A stretch of DNA of 64,000 bases from Lyophyllum atratum (Eukaryota; Basidiomycota; Agaricomycetes; Agaricales; Lyophyllaceae). Location: contig JACGCN010000009.1 of NCBI GenBank assembly GCA_014905825.1, positions 620,001 through 684,000 on the forward strand. Direction: 5' to 3'. The position numbers and the translations under genes were made by a program. A model generated the notes under the pieces. It ran no database searches. It worked only from the letters and a program-made list of their open reading frames with translations, and was not told the DNA's origin. The first letter of the stretch is position 1; each line of letters starts with the position of its first letter. Below are positions 10,796 through 22,900 of the stretch, piece after piece.

Positions 10796-11476
10796 CTACT
10801 GCGTTTTCCCCTTCCCCACCTGTTTGACCGGTGCAGCCCCCGTCCAATGCACCTTATACACGCGTAGCCCAAAGAACACCGCCAACACCCCCGCAGCCAG
10901 CGCCTTCGCCTCCAGCGGCGCCATCCACGCCGTCCCCACCACGCACCCTTCCTCCTTGATCCCCATCATCCCAACCATAACCGGCCGCACCATCTCCTGC
11001 ACCCCCTCGAACGCCACCGCGCCCGACGCCACGCCATGCACGGCCGCCACCAAGGCCCCGCCCCACACGTCCATCGCGGCCCAGAAGAATGCTGTGAGCG
11101 TCGGTGCGCGTAGGACAGGCGGGGTGGAGAAGGTCCAATTAGGGGTCCAGGTGGAGAGAGTGGAGGCGGTGAGGCCGCCGCCGGCTGAGGCGAGGGCGCC
11201 GATTATTAGGTGTGTTACGGGGGATGCGATGAAGTGGGGGGAGACGGGGGAGCCGGGGGAGAGGTGGGCGGTGGTGCTGGTGACTGCGTTTACGCGCACT
11301 AGGGCGTCGAGGGGAAAGAGTACAGTGTCAAGGAGGGCGAGGACGGAGGGGGAGAGGAGGAAGGGGAAGAGGGTGAAGAGGAGGGTTAGGGTTAGGTGGG
11401 TTGTGAGGTAGATGATGTAGGGGGTTGTTGAGTAGAGCATGGGTGCGGGGAGTTGGAGGAGCTGGTGCGTTATCAT
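10796..11476 (-). CDS. Multi-pass membrane protein, TRIC-like
   Basis: A single-exon frame of about 226 residues with at least five hydrophobic segments (TTPYIIYLTTHLTLTLLFTL; IASPVTHLIIGALASAGGG; FFWAAMDVWGGALVAAVHG; a C-terminal alanine/leucine helix). The glycine-rich ASPVTHLIIGALASAGGG and the preceding LLDTVLFPLDALVRVN resemble trimeric intracellular cation (TRIC) channel-type proteins of ER membranes; this assignment is from memory and tentative. The start at 11476 has a good context (ggcaccATGa); an in-frame ATG at 11584 would add 36 residues without family resemblance. The C-terminus ends in lysine-rich KQVGKGKTQ. A decayed partial copy is at 8619-8713. Confidence 0.65.
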   Translation of the reverse strand: MITHQLLQLPAPMLYSTTPYIIYLTTHLTLTLLFTLFPFLLSPSVLALLDTVLFPLDALVRVNAVTSTTAHLSPGSPVSPHFIASPVTHLIIGALASAGGGLTASTLSTWTPNWTFSTPPVLRAPTLTAFFWAAMDVWGGALVAAVHGVASGAVAFEGVQEMVRPVMVGMMGIKEEGCVVGTAWMAPLEAKALAAGVLAVFFGLRVYKVHWTGAAPVKQVGKGKTQ

Positions 11477-12294
11477 GGTGCCGCCCCATGTCTGCGCGCG
11501 TATGGAAAGGTGAGTTATAGAAGGTATGATAGAGACTTTGAAGGACGCACCATAACGAGGTATCCAGCGATGTATGTTGGCCATGAGAGCTTTGCGTTGG
11601 TCCCGGCCGTCGCTGCACGGGAGTTCGCCTGGTAGACTATCGATATCCGTGCAGCATGATGTACCGCTGCAACCGGATATGGAAACACCGTCGTATGGGC
11701 GGGTTGTAGGATAAAGGTCATGCCTTTGGCTAGTTGCTCTAGTACAAGCGCCATGGCAGCAGTAGAGTATCCCGTTCAGGCCGTTGGCAAGAGGTCTGGT
11801 AAAAGTCGAAAAGAGATCAAAGAATGGCTTTTAGCTGATTCTTAATCTGCTACAGTTGGGAGCGCGTCTGACACGTCGACGGAGATGGGGGAGAGGTAAA
11901 CGATGAGTAAGGACGCTGGTAAGGGGCAACACGGCACCATCATGTTAACCGACAGACGCAGCCGTGGTCAAGCCGTGGTGGGCGGCTAAAACTTAAAGAA
12001 AGGATCCTATCCGGGATTCATCATCACGTGTGGCAAACGCGTGTTCCAAACTCGAACATTCGACAATGACAATCGAAGCTGACAGTGCTCAAACCGTGAT
12101 TGCATGATGCCAACATGCCGATAGACGCCGAAGAAATTCGTCACGGGTGCGCAAAGTGAACAATTGCTATAACGTATCTAAAAAGGCGTCCAAGGTTCTG
12201 AGGATTCAAGTCAGAAATGTGTAGGTACATATATGAGATCCAAATCAGAGATACAGGGTAAGCGTGTACAGATCCTAAAAGTCCCAGGTATTCC
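11477..12294. other. Intergenic: TRIC-like gene promoter and dioxygenase 3' flank
   Basis: About 820 bp with no supported gene. Open frames here are short and show no family features. Confidence 0.5.
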
Positions 12295-13695
12295 TTAGCC
12301 CTTCCAAAAGTTATCATAGCTCGCACTCGCGTTGATGCCCTAGAAAGCACACGTTAGCTGATATTCATGTTCACATAGCCTTTACAGGAGGAACGAAACA
12401 TACCATCGTGATATATCCCATAAGCCCCTGCGAGATGACACCCCCAGCGAGGTCGAGCTTGAACACAGGGTTATATTGACCTTCCGGGCCATGGCTATCC
12501 TCGAAAATGTTAAGCGAATCGCGCCAATTGCGCGTTCGGCCGTGCGTATGGCGGATGGGGTTATCTGTGTATGGGTGCATCTGTGTCGCTGTAGCGTCAG
12601 TACACCAGAAGCGAAAGTGGAGGTTATGAGGTACACACATTATCAATACGAAGGTTGATCTCGTCATCGAAGAAGAATTGCCCAGTGTGGGCGAGATGGT
12701 CCGAGGTGAACGTCTGGTTGGGGAGTGTCGTCCATGTCGGAAACACCTTCGCGTGAATGTGCGTTGCGCGGCCGGTGTAGTATCCGGGGAAGATGGCTAT
12801 TCAACGAGATCAACAGAGTCCGCAGTTAGAATAGGGGCGACTCACTGGTGAATTGAGCGACACCATTAGCATCTGTAGGCCAAGCACCGCGTAGGAACGT
12901 CTCCTCGTGTACCGTCCGAGGCCAAGCGGACAAGAGACCCGATCGTTTACCACCAACTTGAGGCTTCTCGTCCGCGAGGTGCGGGTGTGGTACCGGATGG
13001 CCTTCAAAGATATCAGTTTCGGAAGAGGGGGTCACGATGGTAAGATGGACGTACCTGCGTAGAACCCAGTCGCGTTCGCTTGCCAAATATCCACCAGGAC
13101 GTTCGGGAGAGGCTTGCAAGTCTCTACATCGATAACACCAATATCCAGCAGCTATAAACAAAACCGTCAATCCTCTTCCCATCATACACGCCAAATACCC
13201 CGGACTCACCAAAAGCAACCCATCCTGCAGCTCCGCAATGTTCTGTCGAATCGGATGTCCAGTCTCGTGGTAATACGGACCCTCAGTGACGACAGGCGTC
13301 AGCACACACGAATTGTTCTGTATACGTGTCTCCTGGACAGGCGAGCATCCCATGATCGCCTGGTCATCTTCCTCTGCACGCCCAAGCCCGGGTATGTCCG
13401 TGTACGTTCCCGATGCGAAGAGCTCTTCATATCCGGGCAGCGACGGTCGCCCTGCAAGCACTTTCTGTGCCCAAGACCGTTTCCTCGCTGCTGTGAACTG
13501 CTCAACCGCCGGCGCGCACTAAAGTCTTGTTGTGGAAAACAACTCATAAGATCCGGAAACCAGACTCACATGGTACGCAGCTGCCTGGAGTGCGCGTTGG
13601 ACCTCGATCTCCTGCGGTGTCTTGGGCTCTTTGTGGGCCGCGACACTGGCGAAGATTGGTAGTAGTGTTATGAGCACTCTGCGATGGAGCAGCAT
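12295..13695 (-). CDS. Secreted intradiol ring-cleavage dioxygenase
   Basis: Cleaves catechol-type aromatic rings between the two hydroxyls with Fe(III). Seven exons (13695-13570, 13518-13210, 13151-13055, 13001-12846, 12796-12639, 12580-12404, 12339-12295) keep frame throughout and give 355 residues. The N-terminus MLLHRRVLITLLPIFASVAA is a signal peptide, so the enzyme belongs to the extracellular fungal branch. Family motifs: VVTEGPYYHETGHPIR (first iron tyrosine region), LLDIGVIDVETCKPLPNVLV, and IFPGYYTGRATHIHAKVF with the second tyrosine and the two iron histidines. It is divergently transcribed from a muconate-cyclase-like gene 243 bp away. The substrate cannot be told from sequence; lignin- or tannin-derived catechols are plausible. 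Confidence 0.93.
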
Positions 13696-13938
13696 TGCGT
13701 GGGGTGTGGGGGAAAAACCAAGTCGGAGTTATGGGTTTCAGTATTTATGCGGCCCGCTGTTCGCAGGAAGAGGAGCCGAAGGAAGCGGGTGTGCGGAGCT
13801 TGGGAACCTAGCTTTGGGTTAGGGTCACATCCGAACCATGCTCTCATCCTTGATCCTCGTTCCCATTCCTTCAGTCCAGGCCTGCCTTTCACTCGAATCT
13901 GTTATCCTATTCAGCGTCGGGGACTTCAAGATTGAGCG
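13696..13938. promoter_or_regulatory. Shared divergent promoter, dioxygenase / muconate-cyclase-like pair
   Basis: 243 bp separate the two start codons. A TATA-like box on the minus side (gcataaata, about 13741-13749) lies about 50 bp upstream of the dioxygenase ATG. Co-regulation of the two catabolic genes is inferred from this arrangement. Confidence 0.6.
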
Positions 13939-15377
13939 ATGGAATCGGTTCGCGAAGCCTTCGTGGCATCGAACTCGACGACGACGGCATCGATACCAGC
14001 CGTGCACCACATCATCTCAGGCTCCTTCCGCTCGCTCTCGCTCTTCCTCCTGGCCTTCTCCCCACTGCATCGCACCCTCTCATTAGTGCAAAAGGTCGAT
14101 GCGTTTGGACCCCACCAGTATCTCGCTACGAATCCGCGCAAGGACCGTGTATACACCACCAGCTGGGCGCTGCCCCCCGTGCTCTCCAGTTGGGAAGTCG
14201 AGCGAACTGGAAGTGGGGCATGGAGGGTGAATCATATCAATAACGTGCCGATCAGTGTGTATTGTCTTTGAGTTGGTGTCGGACAAGATGCAGACTGAGG
14301 TGTCGTTCAGCTGCGACGTCCTCGTATATCACGATACCCCCACCCTTTACACATGCATATTCTGCTGGCGGTCCTACCGGGGAGGTGCACGTTATCGACC
14401 GACTAACAGGCGGTTTTGGAGAAAAAATCCAACAGGTCCTTTTCGTTCCCGAGGATGAGCTCGAGAAGGCAGACAAAACCCGCGTTGCACTAGTACGTGT
14501 CTTTCCATCCCCCCATCCACAATAGGAGTCAGCCTGACTTCATACACTGTACAGCGTTACGGCTCCCATGCCGTTGAATTCTCTCCTGCAACAGGACACG
14601 CCTTCATCCCTGTCCTCGGCACCGACAGCATAGAAATGTATACCCGCGATCTCCCAACGGGCTTGCTAACGCACATAACCAGCATCCCCTCCCCACGCGG
14701 CGCGGACGCCCACGACGGCCCACGGCACCTCAAGGTCCACCCTAACGGGAAGATCCTTTACTGCGTAACGGAACATAGTAAGTCTATCCCTCCCTTCCCC
14801 GCGTTACGCAACCGAAACCCGAATCTCATATATTAAACTCCCAGCGAACCTCGTCGACGCATACGCCATAACTCCAACCTCCCTAACTTATATATCCTCA
14901 CGCTCGCTTCTCCCAGCACCCGCCGACCCCGCTCGCTTCAGAGGCGACACCCTCCAACTCGCCCCCTCAACACCCACCCACCCCGCTCCACACGCATTCT
15001 TCGCCACCACGCGTGGTGCCAAGCCCACAGACAAGGGATGGCTCAGTGTCTTCCCCCTCGACGCGCACGGCCAGTTCGCAGAGGGCACAGGCGAGCATTA
15101 TGAGACGCCGACGTCGGGCGGGAAGGCGAATGCGTTGGATCTGTTGCCGAAAGCGTTGGCGGACGAGTCAGGGGAGGGGGTGTGGATATTGCTTACGGAT
15201 GACGATGATGCGGCGGCGGGGGAGGCGGGAGGGGGTGTGAGGGTGTTGGAGTGGGATGGGTGGGGGAGGGGTGTGGAGGTTGTGGCGGGGTGGCCGCGTG
15301 TTGCGGGTGGGGAGGATGTTGGTGAGGGAGAGGATTTGAGGATGGAGGGGGGCAGTCACGCGGTTTGGCTTGATTGA
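13939..15377 (+). CDS. Carboxy-cis,cis-muconate cyclase-like lactonase (beta-propeller)
   Basis: Exons 13939-14254, 14311-14492, 14555-14777 and 14845-15377 join in frame to 417 residues, the size expected for a seven-bladed propeller of the lactonase/CMLE family, which cycloisomerises ring-cleaved carboxymuconate in the eukaryotic beta-ketoadipate pathway. Diagnostic segments: FGPHQYLATN, RVYTTSWALPPVLSSWEV, ITATSSYITIPPPFTHAYSA with GGPTGEVHVID, and GPRHLKVHPNGKILYCVTEH. There is no signal peptide, so this partner is likely cytosolic. Its divergent pairing with a ring-cleavage dioxygenase fits consecutive steps, but the predicted secretion of the dioxygenase means they may act in different compartments. 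The C-terminal part is unusually Gly/Glu/Trp-rich with strong G bias (15200-15360). Confidence 0.88.
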
Positions 15378-15629
15378 GTGGGTGCTTGTAAAGTGCTACA
15401 TACTATGGTGTAAAGTGTAAACCCATCGATGTAATATATGGAACATTGGATTATCGGATCACGATTGCTGGCGCATATAAGGCATGAACAAGGCCTTATC
15501 TTAAGGTCTAATTCTGGTTCTTGATTAGCTTGGTCATCGACTCTGGACAAGCTACCTTATCCTTAAATATTTGATTATGTAGTCCTAAGATACTAGATGT
15601 TTAAGGTTTTTGGGTAAGTATGTTCGGAA

Positions 15630-17166
15630 TTAAACACCAATGATGGCCTCCACAAGCCCAGGAACAGCATCATAGAAATCAAGCACTGCAAGCTCATTCA
15701 GGACCGGCACGACGCGTAAGAGGATAAAATAGTACGCACTGACGATACCGAATCTCTTCCCCTTGTTCGCTTTGAACCAGGGCAGGAGCTTCTGGTTAAC
15801 ACCTACGTCCTTCCCATCGCCAACAGCCATGACCTACGAGTCGCATCTCTTCGTAAGATCACAAAAATCGCGGTAGAAACCAAACATACCTTCGGCGACA
15901 CCTGCGGAACAGCATCATTATGCGACGCACTCGCAAAGCTAATATACAGCTGATCCCTATTGTACATAGTCGCATTCTGCAGATGCGCAACGGTCGTGTT
16001 GTACTTCAACTCCACGTTCGCCGCGGTCCCAGCGTCGGTGGGGAGCGTGTCCATGTAGTAGTAGTCCTCAATATACGCGACCTGGTTCTTCGCCTGGTTG
16101 TACACGAGCTCGATGGCCTTGCCGTTATCGGTCCAATGCGCCGCGTCGAGGGCGATGCCGATGCGTTTGGAGGAGGTGGAGGGGATGAGGGTGTAGGTGA
16201 AGCGTTGGAGGAGGGTGAGTTTGCCGCGGGCTTGGCCGAGTGTTCCAAGCTGGAGGGGGGGTGAGTATGGGATTGTGTGAGAATTGAGAAGGGGGGGGGA
16301 CGTACGGTTCCGTTGGTCTGGAGCCAGTATTTCTTGGCCAGGTCGCTTTGGAAGACGTTGTATAGGTGTTCTTGGAGGGCTGCGTCGTTGGGGGTGCCGG
16401 TTCCGCCCTCGTAGTTCATCGAGACGAGGACGGCCTCGGTGGGGTGCTTGTCGAGCCAGGAGTACAGTCCGAACAGGACGTCTTCGAGGGTGGTATGAGG
16501 GGCGAGGAGAGCCTTGGCTGCAAGCAGATTGTTCAGTAAGGGTTACTACAGCCTATCGACGCGTGAGACGTACAGTGGTGGAATCCGATGGTATCATTTC
16601 CGGGGTTGTACGCGTAGCGCAGGTCGAAGACGCGTACTCCTTCGTTCAAGGATTGGAGGAGTGAGTGCTCTTGGCATCTATATGTTTCTGCGGACGGGAT
16701 ACTATTATGGGTCAGTGCGTGTTGGATTCGGCAATATTATGGATGCTCACGAGCCAGTGTATCGGAGAAGGGAGGCTTGGGTGGCGTCGGAGTAGTTCCC
16801 TGCGACACGAAGTTAGCTCTACCGTGGTTGGTCAAAATAGACGGAACGTGCAGGTCGCCGCGTCGTGCGTTCCAGGCAAGTTCATGTGCACTAGCTGGGT
16901 GCTATCTGGGAACTTGGCCATCCAGTCACAAGTCTTCAGGCTCTTCGAGCATCCTTCGTCGCGACCTGGGACGGAACCGTGAGCCTTCCTGCGTCGGGCT
17001 TGGCATGGACTGGCTACTCACCAGCAATGGGTGCTGCGCGACTCAAAATCTCGCCCAATGCTGCTTGAGCGAGGAGCGCCTGTCCATTCGTGCTAGCTGG
17101 CGACGCGTTGGCGGACTGGTAAAGGGATAGGGCAAGGAATGGAAGGAGAGAGGCGAGGCGAGCCAT
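15630..17166 (-). CDS. Secreted PI-PLC X-domain-like phosphodiesterase
   Basis: Start MARLASLLPFLALSLYQSAN is a signal peptide. After splicing the chain reads LVHMNLPGTHDAATWNYSD (first catalytic His of the PI-PLC X fold), EGVRVFDLRYAY and TIGFHHSKALLAPHTTLEDV (second His), then SMNYEGGTGTPNDAALQEHL. The C-terminal part carries KRFGIVSAYYF and ends LVEAIIGV. Enzymes of this group cleave glycerophosphoinositol or related phosphodiesters; fungal secreted members are often annotated only as PLC-like phosphodiesterases. At least six introns; the one at 16851-16800 needs a GC donor (ACC T|gcacgt) to keep THDAATW-NYSD in frame. A TATA box (tataaaag, about 17236-17243 on the minus strand) lies about 70 bp upstream. 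Confidence 0.88.
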
Positions 17167-17753
17167 TTCTGCGTCAGAGGTGGAGCGGTGCCGGGCGAAG
17201 GTCGAGAATATTAGTAGTTAGGCGCCCGCGCTAGCTTTTATAATGCCACACACTAGCCATTCCTTCCAGAAGCCCCGAGCCCGTGCGCAGGGTGTTGTGG
17301 ACACTGGAAATGGAAGCATGCGTCGATCGATCAATTTCAGGATCGGTCCACGTTTCACAGTGTCAACAGAGACTCAGAGTCTGATCTCAGTCTTTGCGCG
17401 TCGTTCACTTCTTCACTCGATTCTACATATCGTTCTATGTAAGGCTTCCACCACGATTCAAGGAAAATGCTACACGTGTGCTACATATGCATAAAGACTG
17501 TCGGGGAAATTAATCAAGTCTTCACTGTCAGGTCCAAATGCGTGCCGTCATGATCGAGACACGTTCCTCATCGTCCAGGACCATATGCCTCTAACATCGT
17601 GTACCCACGTTGATGACCGGCCACAAACTGCTTCCCGAGGATGGATAATCCTTTGGCGAGGAATACCGCACGTGTTCAGAACAGTCGCCATAGGCAAGGT
17701 TTAAATATCTTGTCAAGCTCAGATGACCCAACTCCCGGGCTCCAGCCGTCGCC
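17167..17753. promoter_or_regulatory. Divergent promoter region, PI-PLC-like / acid phosphatase
   Basis: 587 bp between two start codons facing away from each other. The PI-PLC TATA box (17236-17243) is clear; on the other side tttaaata (about 17699-17706) lies some 50 bp before the phosphatase ATG. Both products are secreted phosphoesterases, so phosphate-responsive co-regulation is possible, but no specific binding site is claimed. Confidence 0.5.
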
Positions 17754-19770
17754 ATGTCCGTCCGACTGCGACCCATCGCCGCCGTTATCATCCTCTCCTC
17801 TTTCCTGGGTCTCGCCACCGAAGCAGCGGCCACCGTCGTTCATTACCCTCCAACGTCCAGCAATGTCAACAACCTAACCTTCGCTCTGCACGGATCCGGG
17901 TCTCCAGGGATCTTCAGCTCCTCGACAACACCCGACGAGCGGTATGGCGAGTATAATTGGTGTAACATGCCGCACGTTCGTAGCCGGGAGTACAAGTGAG
18001 TCCTGGAGCTGCATACCATGCCCCTATTGTTAATGCAGAGCCGGCAGGCCACCGTCACAAGATTTCACCCTTGAATATGTGGAAGTTATCCAAAGGCATC
18101 ACAAACGTACACCCTACGCGTCCAATACGTTTTTCAAGGAGGACGTTACGTGGAGCTGCGTCGGACAAGGCCCTCTGTACGGCGTCAAGTCGTAAGCACA
18201 TATGAAGCGAGCGCGTCGGGCTTGTCAAATTTACATTCGGGACAGCTCTAGCGGAGTGGGTGCAGAGGTTACAGACATACAAGTAAGTCACGCAACACCC
18301 TTGCCCCTCGACACGGAAACTTACCAGATGGCAGTGGCAAGCCTCCACTAATCCCCTGAACCCATGGACCACGACCGTTGGCCCAGGTTTCGTTGGCAGC
18401 ACGTAAGCTTTCACCAAACCGTCCAGCGCATTTGCTAACCTTCTTATTCAGGTGCCAATTCCCTCAAATCACCGACCAAGGGCTGGAAGACGCCATCACA
18501 CACGGCAAGGACCTCCGCACCGTCTACGCAAAACGTCTCAACCTCGACTCCCGCCTCAACCCCACCACTTCTCAAATCCGTACGTCGCAAAATCATTCTC
18601 CATCCCTGAATACCTTCCTAACCTTGCTTCACCTATAGGCGTCACCAACAACCAAATCACATCCCAAGTCGCCAGCGGCCTCGTCAAAGGCCTGTTCCCC
18701 AACAGCGCCGGCATCGAAGCCCTCATCCAAGCCTCCGCCTTTGACTCCCTCGAGCCCACGTACCCCTGTGCCAAGGCCAACCAGCTGAAGACTGCACTTA
18801 CGAGTGGAAGCCAGACGTGGAACGACCACCTCTCGCGAGCGGGTGAGGTGTATGCGCAGCTGGATGGGATCTCGGGCACGGCGAGTCAAGATACGGCTGG
18901 GTGGCACGTCTCTTTTGACCAGTCAGTTTTTTTTCACTTGATCTCCAAGTTGGGGGCTTTGGGATAACGGAGTTTGTGTGCGCAGTTATTATGATAACCT
19001 GAGCGCGAAACAGTGTCACCAGAAGAAGCTTCCCTGCAACTTAAATTCCACGTCGTCTTGCGTTACGCAGGAGACGGTATGAGATTCTGTCCCATTGTGA
19101 ACGTACTTGGCTCTAATGAGTCCTTTCGTAAGGCTGATACGGTGTATCGCGTCGGCAACTGGGAGTACTCCTGGCAGTTCAGAGACGCGCCCGAGTCCGC
19201 GCAATACTCCGCGCTCAAATACGGAGTGTGGATGCTCGAGCTCAAGGGACACCTGCAGGACAAAATCTCCGGACAATCAAAGGTACGCCCCCACCAACCT
19301 CCACATATGCGAGTACCGTTCATAATGGTACTACAGATGAAATACGTGCATAACGTGGCACACGATGGATCCATCTCTCCGCTCCTCGGGTTTCTCCAGA
19401 TTTCGAAGATGGTGTGGCCTGGCATGGGCTCTGAGGTACGTCCCCCTTCCTTCCCTGGCCTATCCTGTCCATTCCACGCTGACGCTGGGTAAATGCTAGG
19501 TCGTGTTTGAGTTGTACAGTAAATCTAAGACCCAGGGCAGGCGTAGTGCGAGCAACGCACCTTCGTACTTTATCCGCGTGCTTTGGGGCGGTCAGCCCAT
19601 GCAGACGTCGACGCCGCTTGGAACGCTTGATATGGTTCCTATTGGCGATTTCTTCTCTTGTGGGTGTCTCCATTTTGCTTTGGTCGGCGGAGATCTGATC
19701 GTTTGTCTGTGTAGATATCGATTCGATGGTGGGTAGTGGACGTGACTTGTTTGCTGCGTGCAACCAGTGA
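17754..19770 (+). CDS. Secreted histidine acid phosphatase
   Basis: Histidine phosphatase superfamily, clade 2: hydrolyses phosphomonoesters through a phosphohistidine. The signal peptide is around IAAVIILSSFLGLATEAAAT. The catalytic RHxxRxP is present as EVIQRHHKRTPYASN and the C-terminal proton donor as VHNVAHDGSISPLLG. Between them are KTALTSGSQTWNDHLSRAG, ADTVYRVGNWEYSWQFRD and a cysteine-bearing YYDNLSAKQCHQKKLPC; the C-terminus is DSMVGSGRDLFAACNQ. Seven or more short introns. It belongs with the fungal phytase / acid phosphatase-like group; substrate not predictable. A broken partial copy is at 26695-27325. It is divergent from the PI-PLC gene. Confidence 0.9.
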
Positions 19771-19951
19771 ACGACGTAACATATTCGTAATTGCGAAGTA
19801 TGCTTCGCATGTATTCATACAACAAGACGTTTTGGTCACCGGGGATCTTGCCTTGGAAAATAGAACTATTCAATAAGATGCAATTTGTGGCGAGAAAGAT
19901 TGTAGCATGCCCAAAAACTTTCGATTACGGTTGAAAAGCGCAACAACATAT

Positions 19952-22900
19952 CTATGGACCGCTAACAGGGGGTGACGTGGGCATATTTGTGGGTAATAGC
20001 AGCTTCGATTTGAACTCCTGAACATTCGTGATGAGAGTCACCGGCGTGCCTCTGTTCGGGATGAGGTCGGCGGCTTCGCTCTTGGAACTGATCTGGGACA
20101 TCATGTGAATCGAGAGCTTGCTTCGGGTCAATGATGCTGGGTGTATGCGGGTCATAAACAGATGAACAGCGTCATCGAGAGAGACGTCACGGAGGGCGTT
20201 CGCATGCTCCTCGTCTATAACACTTGTTGATCAGAATTGAACAAGATCTGAAAGGGCATAACTCACCAGAGCGAAACTTGTTGAAACCCGATTTGATATG
20301 TTTCAAAAAATGAATCCTCTCCGCCTCGAGGTTCGGCTTCTTCGACTCAAGGCCCTGCATAAACGTAGCCTTTTGCGATTCAAATTCGTCCCGGGAAAAA
20401 TTGCGCAGCAGATTACCAGCTGCATCCAAGAACGCGTCTATCCTCGATTCGCAATAGTCTGCATCCCGCTCACTCTGTACTGCGAAATAAATTCCGACGG
20501 ATGGCCTCCGGAAGTGAGGTACGCATTGAACGACGTAGCCGAGCTGCTCGACTGTCCGCATTTGCTTGAAGAATTGGTCCTCCAATATCCGCGCAATGAG
20601 GAGGAAAGTCGCAGTCGACTTCATGTCCCGGAAGTCCGCCACCTGGCAGTAATAAGAAACGCACGAATCGAGTTCCTTCGCATTTGGGAGAGGTTGTTTC
20701 CACACGAAATTGACTCCTGTATTCCTTTGTTAATACAGGATACGAAATACGACAAGAGGCTAGAAAAGTCAACAATTACCATCAGGAAGTATCAAGTTCC
20801 GACAGCAAAGCTCGACTGGTGTAAGCACGGGTTTGGGCTGGAGAATGCTTTCGATGGTATTCATCACGTCCAAAGCTTCCTGAGATGTTCTTCAGCCCAA
20901 AAAGCAATGCAAAGTTGGGTCTACAGACCTCTTTGTTGATATAGCCATGCACGAGTGCACGTATATGAACACGCGAAAGAAGCTCGGCACAGTGCGCAGA
21001 GAATTCATCGAAAGTGATATCTACGATGGAGGGTAAATCTATGAGGAAGATAAAATCCGTAAGCCATTACCAGACAGCTCGGCAACGCGTTCCTCGTGCG
21101 TCCACACGTTCTGCATCATGAGATAGTTGCAGAAGGAGTCGCCTCTGATGTAAGGCGCCGACAATTTCCAATTCTCAAATTCTTCGTATTGCTAGAAATT
21201 GGAAAGATTCAGGACCGCAAGAAGGAAAGGAATACGTCTATGACGTACGGATGGAGAATAATAGTCCAAGGCATCGGGATGCAACCTGAAACCTTTGATT
21301 TCCACCAGGATTCGACGAAGAAGAGTCGGAATCTTCTCGCCGTACCCTCGTACACGGAGCGAAATACTACTACTACTGGCAATGTCGTCCGTGAGTGCAA
21401 GATCAAATCCGACGCTACTCGCCGCATCAATACACGAGTCCAGGGCTTGGTTCACGCCTACAAGCCACATCCTGGTTGACGGGTGAATAACATAAAAACG
21501 TGAGCGGTATGGTTGAAACCCACTGGGTCATGACAGCGCGACGAGGTGTGGCATAAGATGTAGGGCATAAGATCAAAAGTGAGATGCTCCCATCGGGCAC
21601 CCAGAACTGATCGTCCATTTTGTGCCAAAGCGAAATTGAGGGTGTCTCATGGAGCAGAATGGGTTCTTTCAAGCACTATGCAAGGAATTAAAGGCAAGTC
21701 AAAGGATACAATGGGTGAACGAACCTCAGCCACGTCTTGCTTGCGGATGGTAATATTGACTGGAATCAGATCGTTGGGTTCCGGAAAAGAAAGCTCCGGA
21801 ATACGTTCAGGGTTAAGTGCCTTCGGCATCCTCAGTTGTTGTAGAAAATAAAAGTCACCGGAATCGGCGTACCAGTTGCATGAGTTCCTCGTCGTACTCG
21901 TAAACCTTATATTCTGTCCCATACCACTTTTCCGTCAGCCATTCTCCTTCTGGCGCGATGGCTTCGAGATCTTTGGCGACTACAACAACACGGGCATGCT
22001 CCGGAGTCAGCATTTCAAGTACGTCTCGGACACCTTGTTCATGGTATTCTTCATCAAAGCACGATGCCCTTAAATACCGCTCCGCAGGAATGTACGGAGA
22101 TTGCATCTGCTCGGCAAGGTCTAGAACGTAGCCAGCACCGTCGCCATTCTTGTGGTCATAACGGAACGCGATGTCGGCAAGCTGCTTACGTTCCTGGTAA
22201 AGGTGGTTGGGTAGAGTCGAGGTCTGGAGAAGGCGAATGTAGCGATGGATGGTCGCAAGTACCTCCCGATATTCAGCTGCGACGAAATTTATCAGTAGGA
22301 TGCAGGGAAGATCAAAAGACACTGCATCACCCAAGCCATCTGGTGTCAATGCGAGCTGTATGCCGAAATCATCAATTCCGGCTGCGAGTGTATGTGAAGA
22401 GATTCCAAGGTAGCTAATCCACCCTTTGTTTCTCAGATATGACGAGAGCGACCGAGGCCCAGCATAACCCACGATCCCACTCAAAAATCGACCTGGTTTT
22501 GTCGCATATTCTGGAGCTTGGTGGGGTATTGCGAATGCTATATCAAGCGAGGTCCTATCGGTCACAGACTTGATGAACGTGATAGTGCCACGCGCTTTCG
22601 TTCCATACGGATGAGGTTTAAACAAAGTATACGGCTCAACGCCCCGGTTCAAGATAGGGGCGAATAACTTGGCAGTTAAATCACTCAGTTCATCTAGAGT
22701 TTCTAAGGTAGTCGTCAGAATCGATTTACGATGATTGGTCCGCGATGTTACCTTTTCCAAGTATGACTAGTTTCATTCTCCCGGCACAGTATTGCTGGGT
22801 CCACCATTCAATCAATCTCCGTCTCGTTTCTCGCCCTGTGACACCGCCGTCGCCCTTGTAATCGATGAACATAAGCTTGGAGGCATCTTGCGAATCACTA

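Noticed and set aside
10824..11411. 195-codon plus-strand frame opposite the TRIC-like gene
   Set aside because: Antisense shadow of the GC-skewed membrane protein gene, low-complexity and without features.
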